NCBI GenBank assembly: GCA_963402885.1
Contig: OY727093.1
Span: forward strand, 20,459,409-20,523,408
Length of the DNA: 64,000 bases
Direction: 5' to 3'
DNA from: Antedon bifida
Taxonomy: Eukaryota; Echinodermata; Crinoidea; Comatulida; Antedonidae
Shown here: in pieces, positions 1-11,020 of the stretch
How the letters are laid out: each line of letters opens with the position of its first letter
How positions within the stretch are numbered: position 1 is the first letter of the stretch
Position numbers and translations under genes: made by a program
Notes under the pieces: model-generated
Told to the model about the DNA's origin: nothing
Seen by the model: the letters and a program-made list of their open reading frames with translations, nothing else
Database searches by the model: none

Positions 1-190
1 TGACTTTTATAAGTTCCCAAATTAAATCAGGGCTATTGTTACTTTCGTTGTATTTGGTATTACAACTAATTTCCCTAATAATGGTCTTGATAATCCACAT
101 TTTTCAGCAAATCATTATTAAGCTTCCAATAGCTAGGATCCCTTTTAGATTGATGTAACTGAGATAACTTTTTTTGTCTTTAAATGGTTA

Positions 191-378
191 AAAATGTGAA
201 AAATAAGGCGATTCTAATAATTTTAGCAGCCCGCTATAAATCCCAACATGCATTGCGCGCGGATTGATATTTTTGTTTTTCTCAAAACAAATAGAAGACT
301 CCCTAACTTTTCAGATAAAATACTGGGTTTCTCCCAATTTGTATCAACGGAGTCTGTCAAAAACAGAAAGATAATTAA
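191..378 (+). repeat. Dispersed repeat, left part, interrupted by the 379-4071 element
   Basis: This segment is closely matched by 55,105-55,310, sharing for example GCAT TGCGCGCGGATTGA and AAAACAGAAAGATAA. In the 55-kb copy the sequence runs on to GAGCAACTATA without interruption; here it breaks at 378 and resumes at 4,072 (GCAGCAACTATA). It is therefore a pre-existing repeat used as an insertion target. No coding signal is seen; family unknown. Confidence 0.75.
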
Positions 379-1229
379 TAGTCTGGTGGCAGGAGGGGGG
401 ATATCACCACCCGAAAGGGGACAAATTGCCATCCAACTTTTCTAGACCAGAATTTTCCGTAGATTACGAATATGGAAGGTAATCGATCAGGATAGGAAGC
501 GTTTTCGAGATATAAGGGGTCAAAGTTCAAAATTGACCAATATAAAAACATGCTATATCTCTGGAAATTCTGGACGTAGTGAGATAATTTTGGTGCCAAG
601 TTGTTCACAATGTATATGTTTATATTAGCTCTAACAGAACTTTCTTTGTAAAATTGACTGGAAACCCCATTGTTAGCAATTTTGACCTTTGACCTCTTTT
701 TGCTATATCTAAGTAACGGCAGGTCGGAGAGAATTAAAAATAGGAGCAAATTGTTCCCAAGATATACATTTATATTCAGTGTAAAAGATGATATTGCTTG
801 AAAATGACCGGAAGTGTGGTTATTAACCTTTGACATAATTGAATAAGGTTATAAAAACATAAATTAATAAATATTTGTCGTAAGGAGCCAATTTTGGTAT
901 CAAATTGTTCACAATATATATGTTTATACTTGCCATAATGCAAAATTTTTTTCGTAAGTGACTGAAACACCTAATTTTCTGTAATGTTAACCTTTGACCT
1001 GTTTTTCTCATCTAAATAACGACATGGCATAGAGATTTCTAACGGCAAATTGTTTATAATAGATATTTTTATTCAATCTTTTTATACTGTTTGAAAAATA
1101 CAAGTGTGATTATTGCTTTGAAATCCTGTACATAATAGCCTATCAGGGCGGATTTAATTCAAAGAGGTGTGGAAGGGGAATTATACTATTACTATACAGT
1201 ACAATGTCTTTCAGAAATATTTGAGCAAT

Positions 1230-2680
1230 TTCAATCAGGTATCCATGTATCTCCAATAAACGGAATGTACGGCTCATAGAGAATTCAGAAGTTAACCTTG
1301 GTTCATTTTGGCAAATCCATATGGGTTCCTTTGAGAGTGCACAGACATGCTTTTCCCATGCCTTAATATTGGAACCTACAGTTTTAGTTACCCGATATAT
1401 TTCTAACAGATTAACTTATGTAGCCAAATGCATTGATCCGGTACAGGGGCCAAATGTAGAACTGAGCATACAGTAGAGAACCACAGAAGGGTCTAAATAG
1501 ATGACCTGCTGTTGTTTCATTTTAGGCAAAATCCAAATCGGTTCCTTAAGGATCGAGAGTGCACAGGCAGCTTTATTCCATGTGCCTGTCTATATAAACC
1601 CACATTGTCACCCCTTATATTTCCATTAGGAGGCCTAATGTCCATGGATGAACGGCCTTTGGGTTAATTTGGGCAAATCCATAAGTGTTCCTTAAGGATC
1701 GAGAGTGCAAGGCAGCTTTATTCCATGGGCCCCGTCTGTCTATTATGAACCCACAGTGTCATCCCTTATATGTCCATTATGGGGCTTAATGTCCATCCAT
1801 GGAGGACCAGCCTTTGGGGGTTAATAATTGGGCAAATCCATAAGTGCTCCTTAAGGATCGAGAGTGCACAGGCAGCTTTATTCCATGGGCCCCGCCTGTC
1901 TATATGAACCCACAGTGTCACCCATTATATTTCCATTATGGGGCTTAATGTCCATCCATGGAGGACCGGCCCTTGGGTTAATTTGGGCAAATCTATAAAT
2001 GTTCCTTAAGGATCGAGAGTGCACAGGCAGCTTTATTCCATGGTTCTGCCTTTCTATATAAACCCACAGTGTCACCCATTATATTTCCATTATGGGGCTT
2101 AATGTCCATGGAGGACCGGCCCTTGGGTTAATTTGGGCAAATCCATAAATTTTCCTTAAGGATCGAGAGTGCGCAGGCAGCTTTATTCCATGGGCCGCGC
2201 CTGTCTATATGAACTCACAGTGTATTTCCATTATGGGGCTTAATGTCCATCCATGGAGAACGACCGGCCCTTGGGTTAATTTGGGCAAATCCATAAAATG
2301 TTCCTTATGGATGATCGAGGGTGCACAGGGATATTTATTATATCTCTATGAACCCACATTTTCACCCCACATACATTATTTCCAATATAGGGTCTCTTAT
2401 AGCCCCACGTACAGAACCCGAAAGGTCCATGAAGGATCGGCCCTTGGGTTCATTTGGGCAAATCCATAAATGTTATTTAAAGATTGAGGGTGCACATTTA
2501 GTTTTATTCCATAGTTCATCTATGAACTATTTACCTCATATTAATTTCTAATACAGGGCACATATGTAGCACACCACATAGAGATCCCAAAAGGGTTCAT
2601 TCTGGCAAATCCATATGGGTTATTTTAGAATCCTTTGTGTACAGGAAACTCTTTCCTGTATGGGCCAAACTATCTGTGGC
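1230..2680. repeat. Tandem array, ~152-bp unit, about nine copies
   Basis: The core CCTTAAGGATCGAGAGTGCA recurs near 1,543, 1,690, 1,849, 2,003, 2,153 and (altered) 2,301, spacings 147-159 bp. Each unit also has TTATTCCATGGGCC, a stretch about CCCACAGTGTCACCC, and GGGGCTTAATGTCCATCC. Outer units at 1,310-1,500 and 2,450-2,680 are more diverged, as expected for an array that grew from the middle. It lies wholly inside the 379-4071 transposon. Confidence 0.9.
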
Positions 2681-2929
2681 TATATAAAAATTGTGGTATG
2701 TCTGTGTAGTGAGTTGTGGATTAAGATTGGCCACCTGGATCTGCATATGCCCTATCCTGTACGAATTGGTATTCTCTGGTTCTGATGAATAGTAGTTTAT
2801 TTTCCAAAAACGAATATTGTAGCCCTAATAAATGCAACTGTATAGTGGCAAATCATTGAAGGTCTGCGTAACATTTTAACATCATAACATTTTAACCGTC
2901 ATAATATTAATTTCATTATTTATTTTACA

Positions 2930-3975
2930 GTATTATATTAATACATTTAAAATAATGCGCACTTTGAAAAAATATAAAAATACCATAACTTCACTGATCA
3001 AATAACGTGACTACATTTATGAACATCGATATCATAGTTTGAATAACTTTGCATTATTTAGTATATCAATTGTTCAAATGTTTACCTTTGACCTATGTGA
3101 ACTTGTGTAATGATAAATGTGCTCTTTTGATTGTGTATGATTGATAGATGTCTTAACAGAATGATAAAACATAACATTTTGTCTTAAATGTTTGGTTTTA
3201 TATGCAAATTGTGTGATTGGTCAATATTGACATTTGACCTTTAATTGCAAAGTATTTGTTTTATAAGGCGACTGAATAACACCATACGATACCTATAACC
3301 ATACAAATGTATTAAAAGACCAAATTGAAATTTAATAAATTGGTTATAATACATGTATATAATACATTGTTATAATTGGTCAATTTTGAACTTTGACCCC
3401 TTATCTCTTCCTATTCGCTTCCTATCCTGATCGAAGTCTGATTTGATTAAATACAGTATTATAATTATATTAATCAAAATTATAATGAAATAACATAACT
3501 TTACTAATAAAATAATTTGATTACTTGTAAAACCATCAATATCATAGTTTGGACAACTTTGCATTTATTTGTTAACTAATACGCGTATTAAAATGTTGAC
3601 CTTTGACCTTATGTCGTCTGATGAAATTGACCTTATGTCAACTGATGAAATGATGTATTCGATCTTTTACATTGCGTATGATTGATTAACAGGATGAGAA
3701 AACATCCAATTTTTATTAAATATTAGTTTTTATTTGGTTTTATAGGTACGTTCTATGATTGGTCAATATTGACATTTGACCCTTAATCACAAAGGATTTT
3801 TTTTTCATAAGGTGATTGAATAGACACTTATAATCATAAAAATGTAATAAAAGACCAAATTGTGCTTCAATAAATTTGTTATAATACATATACATAATAC
3901 ATTGTTGTAATTGGTCAATTTTGAACTTTGACCCCTTATATCTCGAAAACGCTTCCTATCCTGATCGATTACCTT
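2930..3975 (+). repeat. Two direct repeats of ~520 bp
   Basis: 2,930-3,437 and 3,450-3,975 share the same order of motifs: ATCATAGTTTG, ACTTTGCAT, two TTGACCTTTGACC-like motifs, a GATTGGTCAATATTGACAT block, AAAGACCAAATTG and GGTCAATTTTGAACTTTGAC. The second copy runs into the right TIR. Related motifs (GACCTTTGACC, GTTCACAATATATATG) also fill 540-1,080 on the left in inverted orientation, so the subterminal regions are mirror-like. Confidence 0.75.
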
Positions 3976-4385
3976 CCATATTCGTAATCTACGGAAAATT
4001 CTAGTCTAGAAAAGTTGGATGGCAATTTGTCCCCTTTCGGGTGGTGATTCCCCCCTCCTGCCACCGGACTATAATGCAGCAACTATACAACGTCAGGCTA
4101 GGCCTTTGGCTAGCGTACGATGTTCGCACGTTACCGATGTTTATCAGCTAGGCCTACAAAACAAGCCTATCTAGGCTAGGCCCAAAGACCGTTCACGAGA
4201 GAACATTTAGGTAGTGCATTGTTTCTCTCTTTTATCATAATTTACCATAAAACGTACATTTAAGAAAAGGAATGACCTGGTTTAATTTTTTTAAAGTAAT
4301 ATTTATATGCATTATTTTTACAAAACGTCACAAATTGTAGGGAAGGGGTCTTTAACTATTAAATTAACCTCATCTGTATTCAAGT

Positions 4386-5041
4386 TTATTTGGCATGTTT
4401 GACTGTAACATTATCATCGCCTTCAGGGTCATCCACTGTGCGCTTTCCATAGGGTTGGCGGTTTGGGTAACGATTTGCAGATAATAGATCGGCGAACTTG
4501 TCAATGAATGTGTCCAGGATATCGATACCGTAACTAGATAGCTGGTCTTTGTCTTTGGGCCACAGCGTGCAGTCAAGCAATTTGAGGCATGTGATTTTTT
4601 TGTCATGTTCAATGTCTCTGAATCGAATGGACATACACTCCATTATTTTTTCGGCAATTACGACCATTTGATTTTTGAAGGCCGTGAAAACTGCGGGTGA
4701 GCCATTGGAAAGTCGGACAAGCTTGTATGTTGCATTACCAGGATCAGCGTCCGCCCGTACGATTAGGTCACCAAGTGGACCCATGGTAGCGATGTTTTCA
4801 GTTTCTAATTGACAATATGATTAAGCGTTGTGGATAACTGTTCCAAACATGATGTGGTCTGTAACAAATCGATGCTGCCTTTTTGGAAGTTACGGCAAAC
4901 TTTTGATAATGGCACAAGCACAATATTCATGTATAGAAGGTGGAAGGCAAACTTCAGGCTTTTAAGAATCTTCAGGTATCCTTTTAGACGGGTTTTTTCT
5001 GCAGCTGGAACATCGGAGTTGTCTGCTCTCTGGGCCTCCAA
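4386..5041 (-). pseudogene. hAT-family transposase, C-terminal region (broken)
   Basis: Two minus-strand open segments (5,041-4,805 and 4,784-4,386, different frames) continue the transposase core at 5.2-5.6 kb. The first begins QRADNSDVPAAEKTRLKGYL, a helical segment; the second has RLSNGSPAVFTAFKNQMV and SIRFRDIEHDKKITCLKLL, resembling the large hAT transposases annotated as ZNF862-like or C17orf113-like in marine invertebrates. The last acidic residues end near 4,386. The segments are out of frame with each other, so this is a relic or contains an unrecognised intron. Family assignment rests on linkage to the core. Confidence 0.6.
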
Positions 5042-5169
5042 GTGGGCAACAATAGCTGGTTATTTCTGTATAAGTGCAGAGCAGGACCTTGCTTTGTGTT
5101 GAATTCATCTTGTGCCGTTAGCCTCGCAGGGTTTTAAGACGGCTTCCTCCATTAACTCTCCAATAACTG

Positions 5170-5634
5170 TCAGTTCTCTGAGTCGCTTGCTGTTTTTTCA
5201 TATAGGTAATAAATTGATTGCAGCATATCAATTACCATTTCGATACCCGAGACACCTTTAAAGGCATCCTTTATGGCAAGCTCCAACCTGTGACTTGCAC
5301 AATGGATTACAACCATCCAAGGTACTGGAACGTCCCGTTTGAGATGAGCAGCGACGCCATTGACACGCCCCATATTAACACAGGCCCCATCGGCACAGAA
5401 GCTCACCAGTTGCTTTTTGGGGTCTATGCCAGCACACTTCATTACATCTAGCAGGAGCTCTGTCAAACCTTCGGCATGGGCGTATTTAATATTCCTAATT
5501 GATAACAACTTGGTTGATACTTCAGCATTTGTAGCGAAAGTGACATATACTAACTCTTTTTCTAGGTTTGCCACATCGGTAGAGCCGTCTGATAAAATAG
5601 AAATACACTTTGCTTCTTTAATTTTATTTAAAGC
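5170..5634 (-). pseudogene. hAT-family transposase, catalytic core part
   Basis: Reading from 5,634 down, the frame gives SILSDGSTD, a typical first catalytic block of ZNF862-like hAT transposases (D of SDGSTD), then FCADGACVNMG (second acidic block) and HCASHRLELAIKDAF, the hAT C-x2-H/RLxLA motif. A stop lies directly upstream and a CTGAG acceptor-like site is at the boundary, so this piece is probably an exon that follows the zinc-finger exon at 6.2-6.8 kb. No complete frame links the pieces. The protein would cut and paste DNA via its TIRs; no TIR pair was located. Confidence 0.75.
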
Positions 5635-6175
5635 TCAGGTACAGGCATGAATTTTAAATATAATATTTGGTTAATAGTACATAAATAAAAAATTTGTAAT
5701 AGAAATCAAGACGAAAAAACATGAATTTCCATTAATATGGTCAAATACAAAATTTGGCAAAATTCTGCCATGAAAACCAGGAAGACATTTTTTTCAGTAG
5801 TTAGGTAGTTAACCTAATGTAATAACATGTCTGGTGACTCCCTAGAAAGTGAAAAAAGATGGTGGATATACGGTGGATAATTTTTGCTATAGCATGAAAA
5901 TAAAAATCTGAAGTTGAATAAAAATACCAGAAATGTAATATTCAAGTTATATTACCTATATTTATTCATCTGATAACATTTTTTACCACACCGTTTATTT
6001 TTAATAGTTTTTTAAAATGCCTCTCTACAAAATTTGTGTACAAAAGAATAGAGATTTTACTGTGTAATTTGAACTATCCCCCCACTGATAAGAAAGTGCT
6101 TATTTTCAACAAGCTTGTGTAACACAAATAAAATCCCAAAAATTATGAAACATAGGGGAAACTATAGATCGATAA

Positions 6176-6817
6176 TTATTGGAATGTATGATCAATAGAA
6201 ATTTTTTGCCCGCACCTGGCCTTTAAGGTTTCATTCTCGATTACCTCTCCAATTATTTTGGAGAATTCCCTACACTTGGGCTCTGTTAAGTATGTGTGAC
6301 CCAGTGGCACTTTGTGTCGTATTTCCAGCTGGGCAATACGAGGAAACTTACTGAACGGAATCTCTTCCAACGCCATCATGTAACAAATGTCCATGAGTTT
6401 TTGTACCTTTCCTCGTTCCTCTGTTTCACCTTTGGACATCGAATTTCCAATTTTAGTTTGAGTGTACAGTTGGGCACGGCTAAATGGATTACTGTCCATA
6501 TTCATGGCTCTTTGATGTTGTTCAGACCTGGAATGTTTGGTAACCTGGTCCCGTTTTAATGTGCTTTGATCACTTATGCCGTCTACAAATGCCGGACTAT
6601 AGTTTCTGTATCTATTTATTCTATTGACGTGCAAAGCACAGACTGAGCACCACATCTTCTCAAGGTACTCACCATTCGTATTACTTTTTAGCTTAAGCCA
6701 CGCTCTAAATTCTGTTTCTTTCTGCCACTTCTGAGCAGTTACGAAACGAACAGATTTCTTAATTTTTAATTTATCCATGTTGAGATAACAACAGAACCAC
6801 AAGAAGAGTAGTGTCAC
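6176..6817 (-). CDS. hAT transposase N-terminal exon with BED/TTF-like zinc finger
   Basis: An open frame of about 213 codons. After a hydrophobic start that is probably upstream of the true start (a Met follows at MDKLKIKKSV), it has a tryptophan-rich block, then MWCSVCALHV (two cysteines) and HSRSEQHQRAM (two histidines), the Cys2-His2 layout of the zinc finger that precedes hAT catalytic domains. The end, ...CGQKISIDHTFQ, comes just where such proteins continue to the SDGSTD block, here found at 5,634. It is the best preserved part of the hAT relic. DNA-binding role is known for the family; activity here is unlikely. Confidence 0.7.
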   Translation of the reverse strand: MTLLFLWFCCYLNMDKLKIKKSVRFVTAQKWQKETEFRAWLKLKSNTNGEYLEKMWCSVCALHVNRINRYRNYSPAFVDGISDQSTLKRDQVTKHSRSEQHQRAMNMDSNPFSRAQLYTQTKIGNSMSKGETEERGKVQKLMDICYMMALEEIPFSKFPRIAQLEIRHKVPLGHTYLTEPKCREFSKIIGEVIENETLKARCGQKISIDHTFQ

Positions 6818-6962
6818 AGAAAAACAGAATGTATGTTGTTGGTTTCATGTATTATAGCAAAGGGTAGATATTAAACTAAACAATAAAAATAAACACAAGA
6901 TAGACGTATGCTTATTTATTTCTTTATTTTTCTCTTCAGTAATAAAGTTTAAAAAATGAATT

Positions 6963-8342
6963 CTGGGCTCGCACTGGCCGATCGCCAAGTCGCCATGGGC
7001 GAAAACGTTTCCAGATTGGCGAAAAATAAAACGGCTACTTTAGCCATTTTGGCGATGATATATGATAAAATAGATAATCAAATAATCATTTTGGCGAAAG
7101 CATAAAGTCCAACTAAAAGGTCCATTTGTCGATCTCCAAGCATTTATTATCACTTTGTTTACTTCACGCTCCATTCTTCGTCAACTTGTTTCGTTGTATC
7201 AGGTGTCTCTTTGTTATTTCAATATGATGGAGATAGCAGAGGTAGACTGCACAGAGAGACAGACGTTACACGACACATGGATGATGAAGTCTACCCAAAC
7301 TATCACGCGCTGCACAAACGATCGACGACCGCCGACGGCTATTTACCGGGATTGTCTATTTTTCGATAGAGGTGTACTTTTCAGATTAAAAAGAAACATA
7401 GTATCTTCGATGAATGACGTATTAATCTTATCGAAATCAAATATTTATGCGTTATGCATTTTAAACTTGCCAATTTAATGTAGTTTCATATTTTACCCTT
7501 AATAAACTTCCCTCGTGTGTGGTCAGTAGAGTAAACAAAACAACATTCGGGAAATGGTAGAGTCTAACGGGGATTTAGCTAACACACACGTGCATTTACA
7601 GCTGAGCGGGGCCAGCCGCCGGCTTCTGTGTTGTTGATATAAATTTCTCCCCCTGACAGAAAGAAGATGTGGTACTATGTGATTTGGCCTATATTATCTT
7701 ACGTTCAACAACGATATGAGTGTTCGTTTGCTAGGAATTTTCCTCAATATTTTTAGCATACGACGTACCGTCGTACATAATTTTGTAGGCCTGGGCCGGT
7801 GCTACTGCACTTTCGCACCTCTTGAGCATACCCAATTTAAAAACGTTCACCCGCTGCGCGGTGGTGACCGTGAAGTCTCAGGGCACGATTTTCGCCTGGT
7901 ATGTGACGGAAGCCATCAGACAAACATGACCAGCCAAGCGTAAAAACAAAAATAACATAGCGTTCAGAGGATTTCAGAAAACTGTAAAATGTTTCTTATT
8001 AAATTGATAACTGTATGAATGCTGTATGATTAAAAACAATTTGAAAAATTGTTTTGATCATATAAAATACAACGAACATTTAAAAAAAAAAATTATACAG
8101 TGATTTAGGCATGGTTCTCTCTCTAAATGCCTTACAAAAACTTTAAGGGAACAGTGTATAGACCTTGAAATAGATAAATTGACTAAAATGTTTTTACCAT
8201 TATATTTCAACAATTTTTAATTTTGGCTAAAAACCGATTCATTTGGCTAAATAAAAAAATTGGACTTTTTGGCTATAGATAAACTGATTTGACTAAAATT
8301 CGCCAAATGGCTAAACAAAATGAAATGTTAGTGCTACCCCAG
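6963..8342 (+). mobile_element. Non-autonomous hAT element, copy 1
   Basis: Ends are CTGGGCTCGCACT (6,963) and AGTGCTACCCCAG (8,342): 11 of 13 terminal bases pair as inverted repeats, and GAATT flanks both sides (6,958-6,962; 8,343-8,347). Subterminal regions carry repeated GGCGAAAA/TTTGGCTAAA-type motifs, common in echinoderm hAT elements. The left ~800 bp is present in inverted orientation at 15.0-17.06 kb. Open frames here (such as 7,155-7,478) have no recognisable domain and are judged non-coding. The GAATT repeat is shorter than the usual 8-bp hAT duplication, so the flank has probably decayed. Confidence 0.7.
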
Positions 8343-8347
8343 GAATT

Positions 8348-8917
8348 GATGTTTAATAACATTTATTTTACTATACAAACGCTTGTAAACGTCACGAAAC
8401 ATAAGGCAATACCTTTCGTATCAGTTTGAATGACTCGCGCTTGCACACACGTTTGCACAAGCCAGCAAATAAAAACCTAATACCAAACATTCATCATGAG
8501 CAGGAATCGTGTTGAAGTTTGTTGTCACAATTCGCCAAGCAATTTGCACACGGCATGCACTTTGCTGCCCTCAATTATTTAAAAGTAAAAACAAAAACAT
8601 AACGATGCATGTCGTCGATCTTTACAAAAAATAATTATATCTCTAGGCCTACTACTTTTTGATGAAATAAACCAAACAACACAAGTGACGGTTCTTGACT
8701 AAAATTTGGAGGCTTCAGAAGAGCCTGCGATGTCTAGACTAGACTATGTAGCCTCACACTAGTTACCTAGGCCTAAAACCTGGCCTAGGCCTATAGCTAG
8801 CCGTTGTTCATTGTTGTATCGCGAAACCATGCGATCCGTTTCGGTAATCGCGTAGCAATTGTTTTATTTTGTGTCGCGATTTGCGATGCGATACTGGAGA
8901 GATTTTTCCCTGCACTC
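8348..8917. other. Gene-free stretch
   Basis: No open frame with a recognisable domain and no clear repeat boundaries. Contains AGGCCTA-rich tracts near 8,645 and 8,760-8,800 that recur all over the window. Confidence 0.5.
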
Positions 8918-9830
8918 TCATTTTTCTGTAGTTACTTGTTTTTTACTTTTACTGGATTTTCTTCTTCTCTTTGAGCCTGGCAAGGTAGGAGAGATGTTTT
9001 CCTCGTCATCCTTTTGTTCGTTGGTGTTAATCTCTTTTCCCTTTACATTCTTCTCTGTGGTCGAGGCTGTTTTAAGGAAGTCTGTGATCTTGCCTTCCTT
9101 CTCTTGATGTTCATGCTGTTCACTTTCTTCCTTGTCTTCCTCTTCATTGCCTGTACTTTCCTCCGTGTTTGAAACTTCATCATTAATAATTTCTTTGTTT
9201 TCATGTGTGTTAGCATCTTTCGTATTGTTCTTTAACGCTGACACGTTCCCACATATCTTGAATTAGTTGTTCTCCAGAGTCATAAGGTAGTAACTTTTCC
9301 GCACTGCACTGATCTTTTCTATGCCCTTCTAATCCACATGCCATGCATACGATATTATTTGAACATTTGGATGCATTATGCCCGATTTTTAAACACCTTG
9401 AGCATTTGATCCTTTCATCCGTTTGCCCATTGTGGAAGAGCCTAACTTTAAAGTCATTTATCTTCAGGAATCTTGGTAATGGTGTTTGTAATTTGCCAAC
9501 ATAAAACATCCGATCACCATTTATACAACTACTGAGTTGCCCATCAATAATTGTTATTAGCTTTACTCTATCTTTTTGGCAATTTATAATCTCCACAAAT
9601 TCTTGATCCTTTGTATTCCAGTTATATTTCTTACTTTCAACACACTTCATCAGTACCTTATAAATATCTTGTGGTTCAACATATTTATCACCGACAGTAT
9701 TTACTTCGTCTACTTTTATGAATACCGGTTTCACTTTACCAGAAGCGTCCCGGGATGCCGCATCGTTGATCACATGATCTGAAGGCGAGTCTTTTGAGTG
9801 ACTAGGACGATTCGTCGTCATTTTTTTCAA
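8918..9830 (-). pseudogene. Gag-like CCHC zinc-knuckle protein, probably LINE ORF1
   Basis: The main frame (9,830 to 9,210) starts MKKMTTNRPSHSKDSPSD and has an RRM-like middle (VKLITIIDGQL, RFLKINDFKVRLFHNGQ) followed by two Cys-rich knuckles, CSRCLKIGHNASKC and CMACGLEGHRKDQC. This order is the one seen in ORF1 proteins of non-LTR retrotransposons and in ZCCHC3-like proteins. A second frame (9,244-8,918) overlaps it by 35 bp and codes an acidic then basic tail ending RRRKSSKSKK, which looks like the natural C terminus displaced by one frameshift near 9,215-9,245. No reverse transcriptase follows within 2 kb on this strand, so it is an isolated ORF1 or a captured gag-like gene. Confidence 0.6.
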
Positions 9831-10075
9831 AGCTCAGAATTTTGGCTAATTCCCAAACGAATCAAATATACACCGTACCTGGTTGTTCACTTATACTATG
9901 AAATCCTTTAGATTCAATATATCACAAAATTCAAGCAAAAAAAAATATATATATATATATTATAAACTCATCAGGCAAAGAACATTAATTCTAAACCGCC
10001 CGGTGATATACTGAAATTTAATTAATTAATTTGAAACGATAAAGATGAGGAAATCTGTGAGAATGAGAAAAAGTC

Positions 10076-10146
10076 GCCCCAACCGAGACTCGAACTCGGA
10101 CCGCCTGCTTGATATGCAGATGTCCTAACCATTAGACCACTGGGGC
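10076..10146 (-). tRNA. tRNA-like gene, anticodon ATC (unit 1)
   Basis: On the minus strand the acceptor GCCCCAG pairs with TTGGGGC, the D arm is GTC...GAC, the anticodon arm is TCTGC-ATATCAA-GCAGG and the T arm is built around GAGTTCGAGTC. U33 is present, making the anticodon ATC (would read GAU, Asp). Animal tRNA-Asp normally has GTC, and A at position 32 is unusual, so this is either an odd isoacceptor or a tRNA-derived repeat head. A box (TGGTCTAATGG) and B box (GAGTTCGAGTC) are intact, so Pol III transcription is possible. Confidence 0.65.
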
Positions 10147-10439
10147 TTTCATGGTATTGTTCGAACTCGATTGGATAGCGACTCTTTAACATTCTCGGCG
10201 TGGTACGGCGGAACAGCACTAGTCCTCAGTTGTACGCACGCGCACCAGAGATCAAATTGATACGCCCTCATCTTACAGTATTTTTATTCACGAGGCGGGA
10301 TCTCCGAAGAGATACTTTTATATATATAAACTCATCAGGCAAAGAACATTAATTCTAAACCGCCCGGTGATATACTGAAATGTAATTAATTAATTTGAAA
10401 CGATAAAGATGAGGAAATCTGTGAGAATGAGAAAAAGTC

Positions 10440-10510
10440 GCCCCAACCGAGACTCGAACTCGGACCGCCTGCTTGATATGCAGATGTCCTAACCATTAGA
10501 CCACTGGGGC
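10440..10510 (-). tRNA. tRNA-like gene, anticodon ATC (unit 2)
   Basis: Identical by eye to the unit-1 gene, 364 bp further on. All four arms pair. No Pol III T-run directly follows the 3' end; on the minus strand the sequence continues GACTTTTTC, which holds five Ts and could terminate. Confidence 0.65.
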
Positions 10511-10803
10511 TTTCATGGTATTGTTCGAACTCGATTGGATAGCGACTCTTTAACATTCTCGGCGTGGTACGGCGGAACAGCACTAGTCCTCAGTTGTACG
10601 CACGCGCACCAGAGATCAAATTGATACGCCCTCATCTTACAGTATTTTTATTCACGAGGCGGGATCTCCGAAGAGATACTTTTATATATATAAACTCATC
10701 AGGCAAAGAACATTAATTCTAAACCGCCCGGTGATATACTGAAATTTAATTAATTAATTTGAAACGATAAAGATGAGGAAATCTGTGAGAATGAGAAAAA
10801 GTC

Positions 10804-10874
10804 GCCCCAACCGAGACTCGAACTCGGACCGCCTGCTTGATATGCAGATGTCCTAACCATTAGACCACTGGGGC
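10804..10874 (-). tRNA. tRNA-like gene, anticodon ATC (unit 3)
   Basis: Third near-identical copy in array A, with intact A and B boxes and acceptor stem, followed by the same short T-run. The lack of decay across three copies suggests recent amplification or homogenisation. Confidence 0.65.
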
Positions 10875-11020
10875 TTTCATGGTATTGTTCGAACTCGATT
10901 GGATAGCGACTCTTTAACATTCTCGGCGTGGTACGGCGGAACAGCACTAGTCCTCAGTTGTACGCACGCGCACCAGAGATCAAATTGATACGCCCTCATC
11001 TTACAGTATTTTTATTCATA

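Larger units (their letters stand above)
379..4071. mobile_element. 3.69-kb non-autonomous TIR DNA transposon (TAA target duplication)
   Basis: The ends form long terminal inverted repeats of about 165 bp (379 to ~545 and ~3,905 to 4,071), starting TAGTCTGGTGGCAGG and ending CCTGCCACCGGACTA, about 97 percent identical by eye. TAA occurs on both sides (376-378 and 4,072-4,074), and an uninterrupted relative of the flank at 55.3 kb confirms the boundaries. A 3-bp TAA/TWA duplication is typical of PIF/Harbinger, which also has a coding copy at 37.7-44 kb, but the terminal motifs could not be matched to it. No transposase ORF is present; the interior is made of tandem and direct repeats. Confidence 0.85.
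9960..11020 (-). repeat. Tandem array A: three copies of a 364-bp tRNA-bearing unit
   Basis: Units start near 9,960, 10,324 and 10,688, exact period 364 bp, and differ by only a few bases (for example TTTAATTAATTAA versus TGTAATTAATTAA). Each has a TATATATA junction, ACTCATCAGGC, the GCCCGGTGATATAC segment, a tRNA-like gene, a TACGCACGCGCACC stretch, and a UUCG-type hairpin (ATCTC-TTCG-GAGAT on the minus strand). The third unit ends at a run of TATATT. The same unit is arrayed in opposite orientation at 27.94-28.81 kb. Confidence 0.92.

Noticed and set aside
4830-5650. Plus-strand frames over the hAT transposase
   Set aside because: Shadows of the minus-strand coding sequence.
7155-7943. Open frames inside hAT copy 1
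   Set aside because: No domain, and the counterpart in copy 2 does not keep the frame.
10022-10947. Three identical 65-codon frames (start LFRRTTPRML)
   Set aside because: They run through the tRNA-like gene and simply repeat with the 364-bp unit; no protein motif.
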